Source: Pseudomonas fluorescens
GTDB taxonomy: Bacteria > Pseudomonadota > Gammaproteobacteria > Pseudomonadales > Pseudomonadaceae
NCBI RefSeq assembly: GCF_902498065.1
Contig: NZ_CABVIR010000006.1
Location: 62,001-126,000, forward strand
Reading direction: 5' to 3'
Length of the DNA: 64,000 nucleotides
Under the pieces are notes generated by a model. That model had not been told where the DNA came from. It made no database searches and saw only the letters and a list, made by a program, of their open reading frames with translations. How positions within the stretch are numbered: position 1 is the first letter of the stretch; each line of letters begins with the position of its first letter. Below are positions 9,453 to 18,593 of this stretch, in pieces. A program made the translations under genes and the position numbers.

Positions 9453-11540
9453 TCAATGACTCACAGCAATCGCCTGGTTGTTCATGATACGCGGAGTGAG
9501 AAATACCAGCAGCTCGGATTTTTTCTCCGAAACCACGTCACGCCGGAAAAGGCGGCCAAGATACGGCACATCACCGAGAAATGGCACCTTATCTACAACC
9601 TTGCTCTGAGTATTTGAGAAAACGCCACCGATCACGATGGTCTCGCCGTCATTGACCAGGACCTTGGCGTTCACCTCGTTTTTCTTGATCGGCGGTACAT
9701 CCTGCACCTTGTTCAGGTAGTCCGGTTCGTCCTTGGTGACCTTGACCTCCATGATGATCCGGTTGTCCGGAGTGATCTGCGGCGTCACCTCAAGCGACAG
9801 CGAGGCCTCCTTGAATGACACCGATGTGGCGCCACTGGAGCTGGCTTCCTGATAGGGAATCTCGGTGCCCTTGAGGATTTTTGCAGTTTCCTTGTCGGAC
9901 GTGACCACCTTGGGCTGCGAGACGATTTCGCCGTTGCCGGTTTTTTCCATGGCGGTCAGCTCGAGATCCAGCAGCACATTGTCGGTGATGAACGCGATAC
10001 CGAGCCCCGAGGTGTTGGCGGCGGCACCCATATCGACGAACGGCGAATTGGTACTGGTGCTGCCAGGCGTACCAATGGTCGACGACGCGTTGGCGCCATT
10101 GCTGACCCCGGACGTGTTCCAGTTGCCCTTGTTCTGCAATGAACCGCCCCAGCGCACGCCAAGGCTTTTGTCGTAGTCGACGTTGGCTTCGACGATTCGC
10201 GCCTCGATCATCACCTGACGCACCGGGATGTCCAGCTGCGCGACGATCCGGCGAAGTTCGTCGAGGCGATCCTGAGTCTGATAGGCAATGATGTTGTTGG
10301 TCCGGTCATCGACGGTGATCGAACCCCGTTCGTCCACTTTCGCCTCGGCACTGGTCACCGACGTGAACAATTTGGCGATATCCGCCGCCTTGGCGTAATT
10401 GACCTGCAGCAGTTCACGACGCAATGGCGCAAGATCGGCAATCTGCTTCTGCGATTCCAGCTCCTGACGTTCGCGCGCGGCAATCTCGTCGGCCGGGGCC
10501 ACCAACAGCACGTTGCCGATCTTGCGCTTGTCCAGCCCCTTGGTTTTCAACACCAGGTCGAGCGCCTGATCCCATGGCACGTTTTGCAGACGCAAGGTGA
10601 TGCCGCCCTGCACCGTGTCGCTGGCCACCAGATTGAGATTGGTGAAGTCGGCGATCAGTTGCAGAACCGAGCGTACATCGATGTCCTGAAAATTCAGCGA
10701 GAGCTTTTCACCGGTGTAGGCAAAGCGCTCGGCGTTGCGTTTTTGCAAATCATCGACGGTCATCGGGCGAATGCTGACGGTGAGTTTGTTGTCGGTCTGG
10801 TAGGTCGAGTAATCGAATGCGCCACTGGGCTCGATGCTGATGGTCGCCCGGTCTCCGGTGGCGCTGGCGTTGACGAATTGCACAGGCGTGGCGAAGTCCT
10901 TGACGTCCAGGCGCACTCGCAAAGGTTCCGGCAACTGGGTTCGGGCGAAGTTAAGGACGATCTTGCCATCGCGCTCCTGAATGTCCGGGGCAATGGAGGG
11001 ATCCGACAGATCGATGACCACATTGCCTTCACCCTGGGTTCCGCGCTGGAAATCCACGCCACGGATCGCCTTGCTCACCGGCGCATAGGTCTTGGCCGGC
11101 GCCGGAGTGGCCGTGGCGACACGTGGCGGCTTGGCCGCGGGTGCAGACGCTGCGTTACTGGCTCCACGCCCGACCACCACAAACAGAGTGTTGCCTTCGA
11201 CGCGAGCGGTATACGGAGTCAACTGAGTCAGATTGATGATCAGCCGCGTGCGGTCCTTGGCTTCCACCACCGTGGCGCTGCGAGCATTACCGCCGCCCAG
11301 GTCGCGGGTCTTGCTCGCCAGTTGGTTGACCACCCCGGGCAGGTCCAGCGCAATCCGCGCAGGCTGCTCCGTCGTGTAGCCGTGGGGCGCCGGGGGGGCA
11401 CCATCGAATGACAACTTCAACTCGACGCGGTCTCCCGGCAGCGCAGCGACATCCAGCGCTTTGAGGTTGGCCGCTTGTACCATCGGCGACAGCAACGCTA
11501 TCCATAGCGAAATTCCGAAGGTTGCGAAAATCCTGTTCAT
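9453..11540 (-). CDS. pilQ: Type IV pilus secretin PilQ
   Basis: Outer-membrane secretin through which the type IV pilus passes. The 695-aa protein has a signal peptide (about 1-23, ending in VQA), two AMIN domains (about 27-260) that bind peptidoglycan, a secretin/TonB short N-terminal (STN) domain and an N1 domain (about 285-430), and the C-terminal secretin beta-barrel containing VPFLGDVPYLGRLF. It is the last pil gene of the operon and is followed directly by aroK. Confidence 0.96.
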   Translation of the reverse strand: MNRIFATFGISLWIALLSPMVQAANLKALDVAALPGDRVELKLSFDGAPPAPHGYTTEQPARIALDLPGVVNQLASKTRDLGGGNARSATVVEAKDRTRLIINLTQLTPYTARVEGNTLFVVVGRGASNAASAPAAKPPRVATATPAPAKTYAPVSKAIRGVDFQRGTQGEGNVVIDLSDPSIAPDIQERDGKIVLNFARTQLPEPLRVRLDVKDFATPVQFVNASATGDRATISIEPSGAFDYSTYQTDNKLTVSIRPMTVDDLQKRNAERFAYTGEKLSLNFQDIDVRSVLQLIADFTNLNLVASDTVQGGITLRLQNVPWDQALDLVLKTKGLDKRKIGNVLLVAPADEIAARERQELESQKQIADLAPLRRELLQVNYAKAADIAKLFTSVTSAEAKVDERGSITVDDRTNNIIAYQTQDRLDELRRIVAQLDIPVRQVMIEARIVEANVDYDKSLGVRWGGSLQNKGNWNTSGVSNGANASSTIGTPGSTSTNSPFVDMGAAANTSGLGIAFITDNVLLDLELTAMEKTGNGEIVSQPKVVTSDKETAKILKGTEIPYQEASSSGATSVSFKEASLSLEVTPQITPDNRIIMEVKVTKDEPDYLNKVQDVPPIKKNEVNAKVLVNDGETIVIGGVFSNTQSKVVDKVPFLGDVPYLGRLFRRDVVSEKKSELLVFLTPRIMNNQAIAVSH

Positions 11541-11553
11541 TATTCGAGTTCCA

Positions 11554-12081
11554 CTATGAGTGCTCTTTCAAAGGAATGGTCCGCGGCCGCTCCAGCCAGG
11601 CGCCTTCGCCGTCGGGAACGATTTCGACCACATCGACTTGCGAGCCGCTGATGGCGACGATCCGGCCATCGTTACGTCCCAGGTAATCGCCGACCTTCAA
11701 CCGATGCACACCGCCCGCCCCGCGCAACAGCGCAAAGGAGCCAGCCGCATTGGAGATCGTGCCGACCATTTCAAACTGCTCGATGTTGAAACCTTCGAGG
11801 TACTGCTTGACCCGATCGGGGTCAGGTTTGACATTGCGTGCGCCATGTTTTTGGCCGGCCAGATCAACTCTGACCTGCCGGGAAAACGGGCTTCGCAAGT
11901 TAGCCGCGTTATAGGTGAACGTTGGGTAAGACCGGAATGTCGGCGTTGGTTCAATCCTGCCAGGCGCACGCAAACGCATTTCGTTCATGTAAGCGTCGAG
12001 ATCGCTGAAGTCATTGCCGCCGCCACAGCCAGCCAGGACGGCCAACAGCCCGATCATCGGAAAAAAACGAATCGGGCTCAT
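11554..12081 (-). CDS. pilP: Type IV pilus inner-membrane lipoprotein PilP
   Basis: Periplasmic lipoprotein connecting the PilMNO inner-membrane platform to the PilQ secretin. It is 175 aa, with a signal peptide ending in a lipobox (LAVLAGC, lipidated Cys19), an unstructured N-terminal part and a C-terminal beta-domain (about 80-170, with GVHRLKVGDYLG). Its start overlaps the pilO stop by 4 nt, indicating translational coupling. Confidence 0.95.
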   Translation of the reverse strand: MSPIRFFPMIGLLAVLAGCGGGNDFSDLDAYMNEMRLRAPGRIEPTPTFRSYPTFTYNAANLRSPFSRQVRVDLAGQKHGARNVKPDPDRVKQYLEGFNIEQFEMVGTISNAAGSFALLRGAGGVHRLKVGDYLGRNDGRIVAISGSQVDVVEIVPDGEGAWLERPRTIPLKEHS

Positions 12082-12701
12082 TTTTGCAGCCCCTTGTCGT
12101 TGTAGCGGTAGGTCTTGGCGAGGATGCTCATGCGCAATTTCGGGCCGCCTTCGGGGTTGGCCGGGGCAAGATCGAAGTCATGCAGAGTGACGATCCGCGG
12201 CAGCCCGGCCACGCCACTGACGAACGTGGCGAGGTCATGATAGGCGCCGGTGACGGTGATCTGGATCGGCAGTTCAATGTAGAACGGCTGGGTCACCTCT
12301 GGCAGCAGCTTGATCTCTTCAAACTCCAACCCGCTCCCGAGGCCGGTCCGGGTGATGTCCTCCAGCAGACCAGGCACTTCGGTGTCGCTGGGCAATTGCC
12401 GCAGGAGCACGCCAAAGGAGTTCTCCATTTCCTTCATCTGCTGGGTGTACAGCTCAAGATTCGCCGCCATGTGGGCCTTGGTGGCGAACTGCTCCTTGAG
12501 GGTCGACTCTTCCTCGCGCTTGAGTTCAAGTTGACTCTCAAGGTCGCTGATGGAAAAGCTGTAGCCCAGGGCCAGCACCAGAATCATCAGCAGAATACCC
12601 GCCAGTGCCTTGATGGTGGGCGGCCAGGACCCCATGTTGTTGGTGTCCAGATCGTTGATGTCGATCTTGCGCAGCCCTTCGATCCATTCGGCCGGCCTCA
12701 T
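12078..12701 (-). CDS. pilO: Type IV pilus assembly protein PilO
   Basis: Bitopic inner-membrane protein forming the PilN/PilO alignment subcomplex. It is 207 aa, with a short cytoplasmic N-terminus, one membrane helix (about 32-50), a coiled coil (about 52-100, SQLELKREEES region) and a C-terminal ferredoxin-like periplasmic domain. It overlaps pilN upstream and pilP downstream by 4 nt each. Confidence 0.95.
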   Translation of the reverse strand: MRPAEWIEGLRKIDINDLDTNNMGSWPPTIKALAGILLMILVLALGYSFSISDLESQLELKREEESTLKEQFATKAHMAANLELYTQQMKEMENSFGVLLRQLPSDTEVPGLLEDITRTGLGSGLEFEEIKLLPEVTQPFYIELPIQITVTGAYHDLATFVSGVAGLPRIVTLHDFDLAPANPEGGPKLRMSILAKTYRYNDKGLQK

Positions 12702-13264
12702 TGAACGGCCTCCATGGCAGCAGGTTGGGTCTGGCGCACGGTCAACTGAAAAACGTTGGCCTGATCCAGTTGGCCGGCAGTGGTCGCCTTGACCTCTGTC
12801 AGGGTGGGCGCATCGAACCAGTCCGATGCATCCAGATTGCGCATCAGGTCGGAAACACGGTTATTGGATTCTGCCGCGCCGGTGATGGACAGGGTTTTAC
12901 CCTCCATTTTCACCTCGGTGAAATACACCCCATCCGGCAACGTACGCGCCAATTGATCGAAGATCCGCCCGCTGATCGGACGATTGCCCTGCAGGTCCTG
13001 AATGATGCGCATGCGTTCGACCAACTGCTGACGCCGGGCCTTGAGGTCGCTGATCTGCTTGATCCGTTCGTCAACCACCGCAATCTGTTTACCGATGTAA
13101 TCGTTTCGGGCGACCTGTCGGTCTATGGCGTCGTTGATGGCCTGATTCGCGATCAGCACCGCTGCCACAGCGGCCACCAGTGCGCCGACCAGCGCCAGCA
13201 AAAAGCGTTTGCGACGTGCGTCCCGCAGCTCTTCGCGCCAAGGTAAAAGGTTGATCCGCGCCAT
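12698..13264 (-). CDS. pilN: Type IV pilus assembly protein PilN
   Basis: Bitopic inner-membrane partner of PilM and PilO. The 188-aa protein begins with the conserved INLLPWR motif that docks into PilM (residues 4-10), followed by a membrane helix (about 22-42), a coiled coil and a periplasmic ferredoxin-like fold. Its ATG abuts the pilM stop and its end overlaps pilO by 4 nt. Confidence 0.96.
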   Translation of the reverse strand: MARINLLPWREELRDARRKRFLLALVGALVAAVAAVLIANQAINDAIDRQVARNDYIGKQIAVVDERIKQISDLKARRQQLVERMRIIQDLQGNRPISGRIFDQLARTLPDGVYFTEVKMEGKTLSITGAAESNNRVSDLMRNLDASDWFDAPTLTEVKATTAGQLDQANVFQLTVRQTQPAAMEAVQ

Positions 13265-14328
13265 CAGTCGAAACTCCTGAGGGCCAACCCGCAGGCAATC
13301 ATCAGTGCGGGCGCGTCGCTGGCCAGGGCACCGGCGTTGACTTTGCTGCTCAGGGTCATGTCGGCGAATGGATTGGCCACTTGCGTCGGAGTACCCAGTC
13401 GCTCCTCGATCAATCGGTCCAGCCCCGGAACCGAAGCGGTGCCGCCAGCCAACAGGATATGGTCAACCGAAGTGTACTGGCCGGAAGCAAAGAAAAACTG
13501 CAACGAACGCGACACTTGCTGCACCAGCGCATCGCGGAAGGGCTGCAACACTTCGCTGACATAATCGTCCGGCAACCCGCCCTGCTTCTTCGCCAGCCCC
13601 GCTTGCTCAAGGGTCAGGCCATAACGTCGCTGGATTTCTTCTGTCAGCTGGCGGCCGCCGAACAATTGTTCGCGGGTATAAATGATTTTCCCGTTGCGCA
13701 GCACGCTCAGGGTGGTCATGGTCGCGCCGATGTCGACTACGGCGACCGTCAGGTGCTCGCGAGACGCTGCCAGATTCCCGGTCAGCAAGCCGAATGACCG
13801 CTCCAGCGCGTAAGCCTCGACATCGACCACGCGCGCCGTCAGGCCGGCCAGTGCGAGCGCCGCTTCACGGACTTCGACGTTTTCCTTGCGACAGGCAGCC
13901 AGCAGCACATTGACCCGCTCCGGGTTACGCGCCGACGCGCCCTGCACTTCAAAGTCGATGGCGACTTCATCCAGTGGATAAGGGATGTACTGATCGGCCT
14001 CGATCTTCAGCTGGTTTTCCATCTCGTCGTCGGAAAGACCGGCATCCATTTCGATGGTTTTGGTGATGACGGCAGAACCGGCCACGGCGACGGCCACGTT
14101 CTTGAGGCTGGTTTTGGCCTTGAGCAGCACGCGTGCGAGGGCCTGACCCACGCCTTCGAGCTCGGCGATATTTTTCTCGACCACCGCACTGGCCGGCAGC
14201 GGCTCTACGGCATAAGCCTCGACCCGGTAGCGGTCGCCCTGACGGCTTAGCTCCAGAAGCTTCACCGACGTGGAGCTGATGTCGATCCCCAGAAGCGTAT
14301 TGGCTTTTTTATTGAAGAGTCCTAGCAC
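13264..14328 (-). CDS. pilM: Type IV pilus assembly ATPase-fold protein PilM
   Basis: Cytoplasmic actin-like (FtsA-fold) protein that binds the PilN N-terminus and joins the pilus motor platform. Actin-type nucleotide motifs are visible near the N-terminus (GIDISSTSVKLLEL), at VVDIGATMTTLSV, and at ILLAGGTASVPGL. I chose GTG at 14328 (354 aa), which has AGGGA 7 nt upstream. A TTG two codons further up (14334) would add two residues and has no properly spaced site. First gene of pilMNOPQ-aroKB-damX, divergent from mrcA. Confidence 0.94.
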   Translation of the reverse strand: MLGLFNKKANTLLGIDISSTSVKLLELSRQGDRYRVEAYAVEPLPASAVVEKNIAELEGVGQALARVLLKAKTSLKNVAVAVAGSAVITKTIEMDAGLSDDEMENQLKIEADQYIPYPLDEVAIDFEVQGASARNPERVNVLLAACRKENVEVREAALALAGLTARVVDVEAYALERSFGLLTGNLAASREHLTVAVVDIGATMTTLSVLRNGKIIYTREQLFGGRQLTEEIQRRYGLTLEQAGLAKKQGGLPDDYVSEVLQPFRDALVQQVSRSLQFFFASGQYTSVDHILLAGGTASVPGLDRLIEERLGTPTQVANPFADMTLSSKVNAGALASDAPALMIACGLALRSFD

Positions 14329-14411
14329 TACCAATTCCCTATGACTATCCGTGTCTTACGGACTCTGTAATGTGCGTTGCGTTCAAACCACCCGTCTTGA
14401 CAGCAGCGCAA

Positions 14412-14442
14412 ATGACGCTCTCGACGGAAAAATGCTTATAAT
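14412..14442 (+). promoter_or_regulatory. Putative mrcA promoter
   Basis: A perfect TATAAT at 14437-14442 lies about 100 bp upstream of the mrcA start in the divergent pilM/mrcA region. The best -35 is ATGACG at 14412-14417 with a long 19-nt spacer. A perfect TTGACA at 14397-14402 is too distant (34 nt) to pair with it. Confidence 0.4.
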
Positions 14443-14543
14443 GCCCAGCGTTTTTTTCCGGTTTTTACTGCAAGCGCGGGTCGTTTCCTGTTTATCTGAG
14501 CCCTGCTGCCTAATTCATTCTTTGCCCTGGATATCCCAAAGCC

Positions 14544-16982
14544 TTGATTCGTCTGCTGAAATTTTTCGGTTGGTCCATCGTCGCCGTTTTCTGCGGACTG
14601 CTCCTCGGTCTGAGCGGCGCATTTCTTTACCTTAGTCCGGGATTACCATCTGTGGAGGCTCTGAGAAGCATCCAGTTGCAGATTCCATTGCGCGTCTACA
14701 GCAGCGACAACAAGTTGATCGCAGAATTTGGCGAAATGCGCCGTACGCCGATCCGTTTCGCCGACATTCCCCCCAATTTCATTAATGCGTTACTAAGTGC
14801 TGAAGATGACAATTTCGCCAATCACTACGGCGTCGATCCCAGCAGCCTGATGCGCGCCGCCACCCAGTTGGTCAAAAGCGGACACATCCAGTCCGGCGGC
14901 AGCACCATCACCATGCAGGTGGCGAAAAACTTCTTCCTGACCAGCGAACGCAGCTTTTCGCGCAAGACCACTGAAATTCTCCTGGCCCTGCAGATCGAAC
15001 GACAGCTGACCAAGGATGAGATCCTTGAGCTGTACGTCAACAAAATCTATCTGGGCAACCGGGCCTACGGCATCGAGGCCGCGGCGCAGGTGTATTACGG
15101 CAAGTCGATTCGTGATGTCAGCCTGGCGCAGATGGCGATGATCGCCGGCCTGCCGAAAGCCCCGTCACGCTTCAACCCGCTGGCCAATCCGGCCCGCAGC
15201 AAGGAGCGCCGTGACTGGATCCTCGGGCGCATGTACAAGCTCGGCAAGATCACCGAGAGCGATTACACCGCCGCGATCAACGAGCCACTGAACGCCAGCT
15301 ATCACGTGCCGACCCCGGAAGTGAATGCGCCGTACATCGCTGAAATGGCCCGCGCCGAAATGGTCGGCCGCTACGGCAGCGATGCCTACACCGAGGGTTT
15401 CCGCGTCACGACCACGGTGCCGAGCAACCTGCAGGAAATGGCCAACACTGCTGTCCACGAAGGCCTGATGACCTACGATCAGCGTCATGGCTATCGCGGC
15501 CCTGAGTCACGCCTGCCGGGCAAGACCCGTGAGGCCTGGGCCACCGAGCTGACCAAGCAGCGCACCATCAGCGGCCTGGAACCGGCCATCGTCACGCAGG
15601 TCGACAAGAACGGCCTGCAAGTGCTGACCCGTACCGGCGACGAACACATCGGCTGGGACAGCATGAAATGGGCGCGGCCGTTCCTGAACACCAACAGCAT
15701 GGGCGCCAATCCGAAGCAGCCTGCGGATGTGGCGCAGGTCGGTGATCTGATTCGTGTGCAGCGTCAGCCGGATAATTCGCTGAAATTCAGCCAAATCCCG
15801 CAAGCTCAGGGCGCACTGGTCTCCCTTGATCCGCAGAACGGCGCCATTCGTTCGCTGGTCGGCGGTTTCGCCTTCGAGCAGAGCAACTACAACCGTGCCC
15901 TGCAGGCCAAGCGCCAGCCAGGCTCGAGTTTCAAACCGTTCGTTTACAGCGCCGCGCTGGATAACGGCTACACCGCCGCCAGCCTGGTGAACGACGCACC
16001 GATCGTGTTCGTCGACGAATACTTGGACAAAGTCTGGCGTCCGAAGAACGACACCAACACCTTCCTCGGCCCGATCCGCTTGCGTGAAGGGCTGTACAAG
16101 TCGCGCAACCTGGTGTCGATCCGCCTGGTGCAGGCGCTGGGCGTCGATCGCACCATCGACTACATCAGCAAGTTCGGCTTCAACAAGCAGGACCTGCCGC
16201 GCAACCTGTCGCTGGCCCTGGGCACCGCGACCCTGACGCCAATGGAAATCGCTACCGGCTGGAGCACATTCGCCAACGGCGGCTTCAAGATCACCCCGTA
16301 CATCATCGACAAGATCGAAAGCCGCAACGGCGACTCACTGTTCGTCGCCAACCCGCCAAGCGTGCCGAAAGGTGGCGTCGCCCCGGATGGCATTGCCGCC
16401 CCCGTCGCCGAAGCCTTTACGGTCAACGCGACGCCGGGCGAGGCTCCGGGCCAACCCGTGCCTCAGGCACCCGCCGTGGCGGAGCGCATTGTCGATGGCC
16501 GTACCACTTACATCCTCAACAGCATGCTCGAGGACGTGATCAAACTCGGCACCGGCCGCCGCGCACTGGCCTTGGGGCGCCCCGACATCGCCGGGAAAAC
16601 CGGTACGACCAACGAATCGAAGGATGCCTGGTTCTCGGGCTACAACGCCGATTACGTGACCACCGTCTGGACCGGTTTCGACCAACCGGAAAGCCTGGGC
16701 AAGCGCGAGTTCGGCGGCACCGTCGCCCTGCCGATCTGGATGAATTACATGGGCGCCGCGCTCAAAGACAAGCCGCCACACACGCAGCCAGAGCCGGAAG
16801 GCATCCTCAGCCTGCGGGTTGACCCGATCAGTGGACGTGCAGCCTCTCCGGGTACGCCTGGCGCGTACTTCGAGCTGTTCAAGGCCGAAGATACGCCACC
16901 GTCGGCGAATGAGCTGGGCAACGGCAATGCGCCAGGCAGCCCGCTGCCAGCGGATGAAGCGGCGCCGATCGATTTGTTCTGA
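14544..16982 (+). CDS. mrcA: Penicillin-binding protein 1A (bifunctional transglycosylase/transpeptidase)
   Basis: Class A PBP that polymerises and cross-links peptidoglycan. It has 812 aa: a membrane anchor (about 7-29), the GT51 glycosyltransferase domain (catalytic Glu in AEDDNFANHYG; GGSTITMQVAKN), an OB-like insert, then the transpeptidase with SSFK (461-464, catalytic Ser461), a second SxN-type motif and KTGTTN (685-690). The start is a TTG (TTG ATT CGT), the only start that fits the conserved N-terminus; its ribosome site is weak. It is followed by a terminator hairpin at 17003. Confidence 0.96.
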   Translation: MIRLLKFFGWSIVAVFCGLLLGLSGAFLYLSPGLPSVEALRSIQLQIPLRVYSSDNKLIAEFGEMRRTPIRFADIPPNFINALLSAEDDNFANHYGVDPSSLMRAATQLVKSGHIQSGGSTITMQVAKNFFLTSERSFSRKTTEILLALQIERQLTKDEILELYVNKIYLGNRAYGIEAAAQVYYGKSIRDVSLAQMAMIAGLPKAPSRFNPLANPARSKERRDWILGRMYKLGKITESDYTAAINEPLNASYHVPTPEVNAPYIAEMARAEMVGRYGSDAYTEGFRVTTTVPSNLQEMANTAVHEGLMTYDQRHGYRGPESRLPGKTREAWATELTKQRTISGLEPAIVTQVDKNGLQVLTRTGDEHIGWDSMKWARPFLNTNSMGANPKQPADVAQVGDLIRVQRQPDNSLKFSQIPQAQGALVSLDPQNGAIRSLVGGFAFEQSNYNRALQAKRQPGSSFKPFVYSAALDNGYTAASLVNDAPIVFVDEYLDKVWRPKNDTNTFLGPIRLREGLYKSRNLVSIRLVQALGVDRTIDYISKFGFNKQDLPRNLSLALGTATLTPMEIATGWSTFANGGFKITPYIIDKIESRNGDSLFVANPPSVPKGGVAPDGIAAPVAEAFTVNATPGEAPGQPVPQAPAVAERIVDGRTTYILNSMLEDVIKLGTGRRALALGRPDIAGKTGTTNESKDAWFSGYNADYVTTVWTGFDQPESLGKREFGGTVALPIWMNYMGAALKDKPPHTQPEPEGILSLRVDPISGRAASPGTPGAYFELFKAEDTPPSANELGNGNAPGSPLPADEAAPIDLF

Positions 16983-17002
16983 TCGCGTAGCCATATGAAA
17001 AA

Positions 17003-17036
17003 GCCCCGCCTTCGAGAGAAGTGCGGGGCATTTTAT
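17003..17036 (+). terminator. Terminator after mrcA
   Basis: GCCCCGC (17003-17009) pairs with GCGGGGC (17023-17029), followed by ATTTTATT, 20 bp after the mrcA stop codon. Confidence 0.75.
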
Positions 17037-17092
17037 TGCCTGCAGGTTTTGCGTCGTCTTTGCGGGCGATGCAAAACCCGCAGATGCAAAAA

Positions 17093-17119
17093 GGCCCCGA
17101 CTCATTACAAGTCGGGGCC
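17093..17119 (-). terminator. Terminator after maeB
   Basis: GGCCCCGACT/AGTCGGGGCC, a 10-bp perfect stem with a 7-nt loop, flanked by A-runs, so that the minus-strand transcript ends in CCTTTTTGC. It lies 24 bp past the maeB stop and could also serve as a second stop for mrcA. Confidence 0.8.
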
Positions 17120-17142
17120 TTTGATTGAAGCGCTACAACGGC

Positions 17143-18411
17143 TTAGCCGTTGAACACATCATCCACGCTTTTCAGCGGGTAGTTCTTCGGATACGGCAGG
17201 GTTGCCACGCCGGTCTCGATCGCAGCCTTGGCCACGGCATCGGAGATCAGGGTGATCAGACGGGCATCCATTGGTTTCGGGATGATGTACTCACGACCGA
17301 ATTCCAGTTTGATGCCGCCGTAGGCGTCGCAGACTTCCTGAGGAACCGGCAGTTTGGCCAGTTCACGCAGGGCGTTGGCCGCGGCCACTTTCATTTCTTC
17401 GTTGATGCGCTTGGCGCGAACGTCCAGGGCACCACGGAAGATGAACGGGAAGCCGAGCACGTTGTTGACCTGGTTCGGGTAGTCCGAACGGCCGGTCGCC
17501 ATGATCACGTCGTCACGGGTGGCGTGCGCCAGCTCCGGGGCGATTTCCGGATCAGGGTTCGAGCACGCGAACACGATCGGGTTGGCCGCCATGGACTTCA
17601 GGCCTTCAGCGCTGAGCAGGTTCGGGCCGGACAGGCCAACGAACACGTCCGCGCCTTGCAGGGCATCTGCCAGGGTGCGCTTGTCGGTCGCGTGAGCGAA
17701 GACAGCCTTGTACTGGTTCAGGTCGTCACGGCCGGAGTGGATCACACCGGTACGGTCAACCATGTAGATGTTTTCGATGTTGGCGCCCATGCTCACCAGC
17801 AACTTCATGCAGGAGATGGCAGCCGCACCAGCGCCCAGGCAGACGATCTTGGCGTCAGCAAGGGTTTTGCCAGCGATTTCCAGGGCGTTGATCATGCCGG
17901 CCGCAGTTACGATTGCGGTGCCGTGCTGGTCATCGTGGAACACCGGAATGTTGCACTGCTCGATCAGAGCGCGTTCGATCTCAAAGCACTCAGGTGCCTT
18001 GATGTCTTCCAGGTTGATGCCACCGAAGGTGATGGAGATGCGCTTGACGGTGTCGATGAAGGCTTGCGGGCTTTCGGAGTCGACTTCGATGTCGAAAACG
18101 TCGATGCCGGCGAAGCGCTTGAACAGCACGCCTTTACCTTCCATCACTGGCTTGGAAGCCAATGGACCGAGGTTACCCAGGCCCAGAATCGCGGTGCCAT
18201 CGGAAATGACTGCAACCAGGTTGCCTTTGCCGGTGTATTTGTAGGCCAGTTCAGGGTCGCGAGCGATTTCGCGTACTGGTTCGGCTACGCCGGGGCTGTA
18301 GGCCAGCGACAGGTCGCGGGCGGTAGCGGTGGCCTTGGTGAGCTCGACACTCAGCTTACCTGGACGAGGATGGGCGTGATATTCGAGAGCGGCAGTTTTC
18401 AAATCAGACAT
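17143..18411 (-). CDS. maeB: Malic enzyme (oxaloacetate-decarboxylating)
   Basis: Oxidative decarboxylation of malate to pyruvate, probably NADP-dependent, a main NADPH and gluconeogenic node in pseudomonads. At 422 aa it contains only the malic enzyme unit (N-terminal malic domain with the SPGVAEP motif; NAD-binding domain with GAGAAAISC near residue 194) and lacks the phosphotransacetylase-like extension of long MaeB proteins. Motif FHDDQHGTA is intact. Monocistronic: own terminator at 17093 and own promoter region with an inverted repeat (18440-18503). Confidence 0.93.
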   Translation of the reverse strand: MSDLKTAALEYHAHPRPGKLSVELTKATATARDLSLAYSPGVAEPVREIARDPELAYKYTGKGNLVAVISDGTAILGLGNLGPLASKPVMEGKGVLFKRFAGIDVFDIEVDSESPQAFIDTVKRISITFGGINLEDIKAPECFEIERALIEQCNIPVFHDDQHGTAIVTAAGMINALEIAGKTLADAKIVCLGAGAAAISCMKLLVSMGANIENIYMVDRTGVIHSGRDDLNQYKAVFAHATDKRTLADALQGADVFVGLSGPNLLSAEGLKSMAANPIVFACSNPDPEIAPELAHATRDDVIMATGRSDYPNQVNNVLGFPFIFRGALDVRAKRINEEMKVAAANALRELAKLPVPQEVCDAYGGIKLEFGREYIIPKPMDARLITLISDAVAKAAIETGVATLPYPKNYPLKSVDDVFNG

Positions 18412-18439
18412 GGGGGCATTCCGCTTTTACTGTTGGACA

Positions 18440-18503
18440 GACTGGTCAGCGAGGATACGCGCCTCGCAAAGTCCCCACAAGACTGACCAGTCACCCCTGT
18501 CAA
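18440..18503 (-). promoter_or_regulatory. maeB promoter with a split inverted repeat (putative operator)
   Basis: Minus-strand TTGACA (18503-18498) is followed by a poor -10 (around 18480-18475). A perfect 10-bp inverted repeat, GACTGGTCAG (18440-18449) and CTGACCAGTC (18483-18492), has one arm inside the -35/-10 spacer and the other about 33 bp downstream, in the expected 5' leader. The halves resemble TGGTC/GACCA sites of GntR/FadR-type repressors; the identity of any regulator is inference. Confidence 0.5.
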
Positions 18504-18593
18504 GCGCCCGGCCCTACGACTTTGGGCCAAGAGCCACGGAACACAAGGGATAGACTGTTCACAATCGACATAAAAAATGTCTACAATTTTTTA

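Noticed and set aside
14397..14442. TTGACA and TATAAT as one promoter for mrcA
   Set aside because: Both hexamers are perfect but 34 nt apart, twice the allowed spacing, so they cannot form one sigma-70 promoter.
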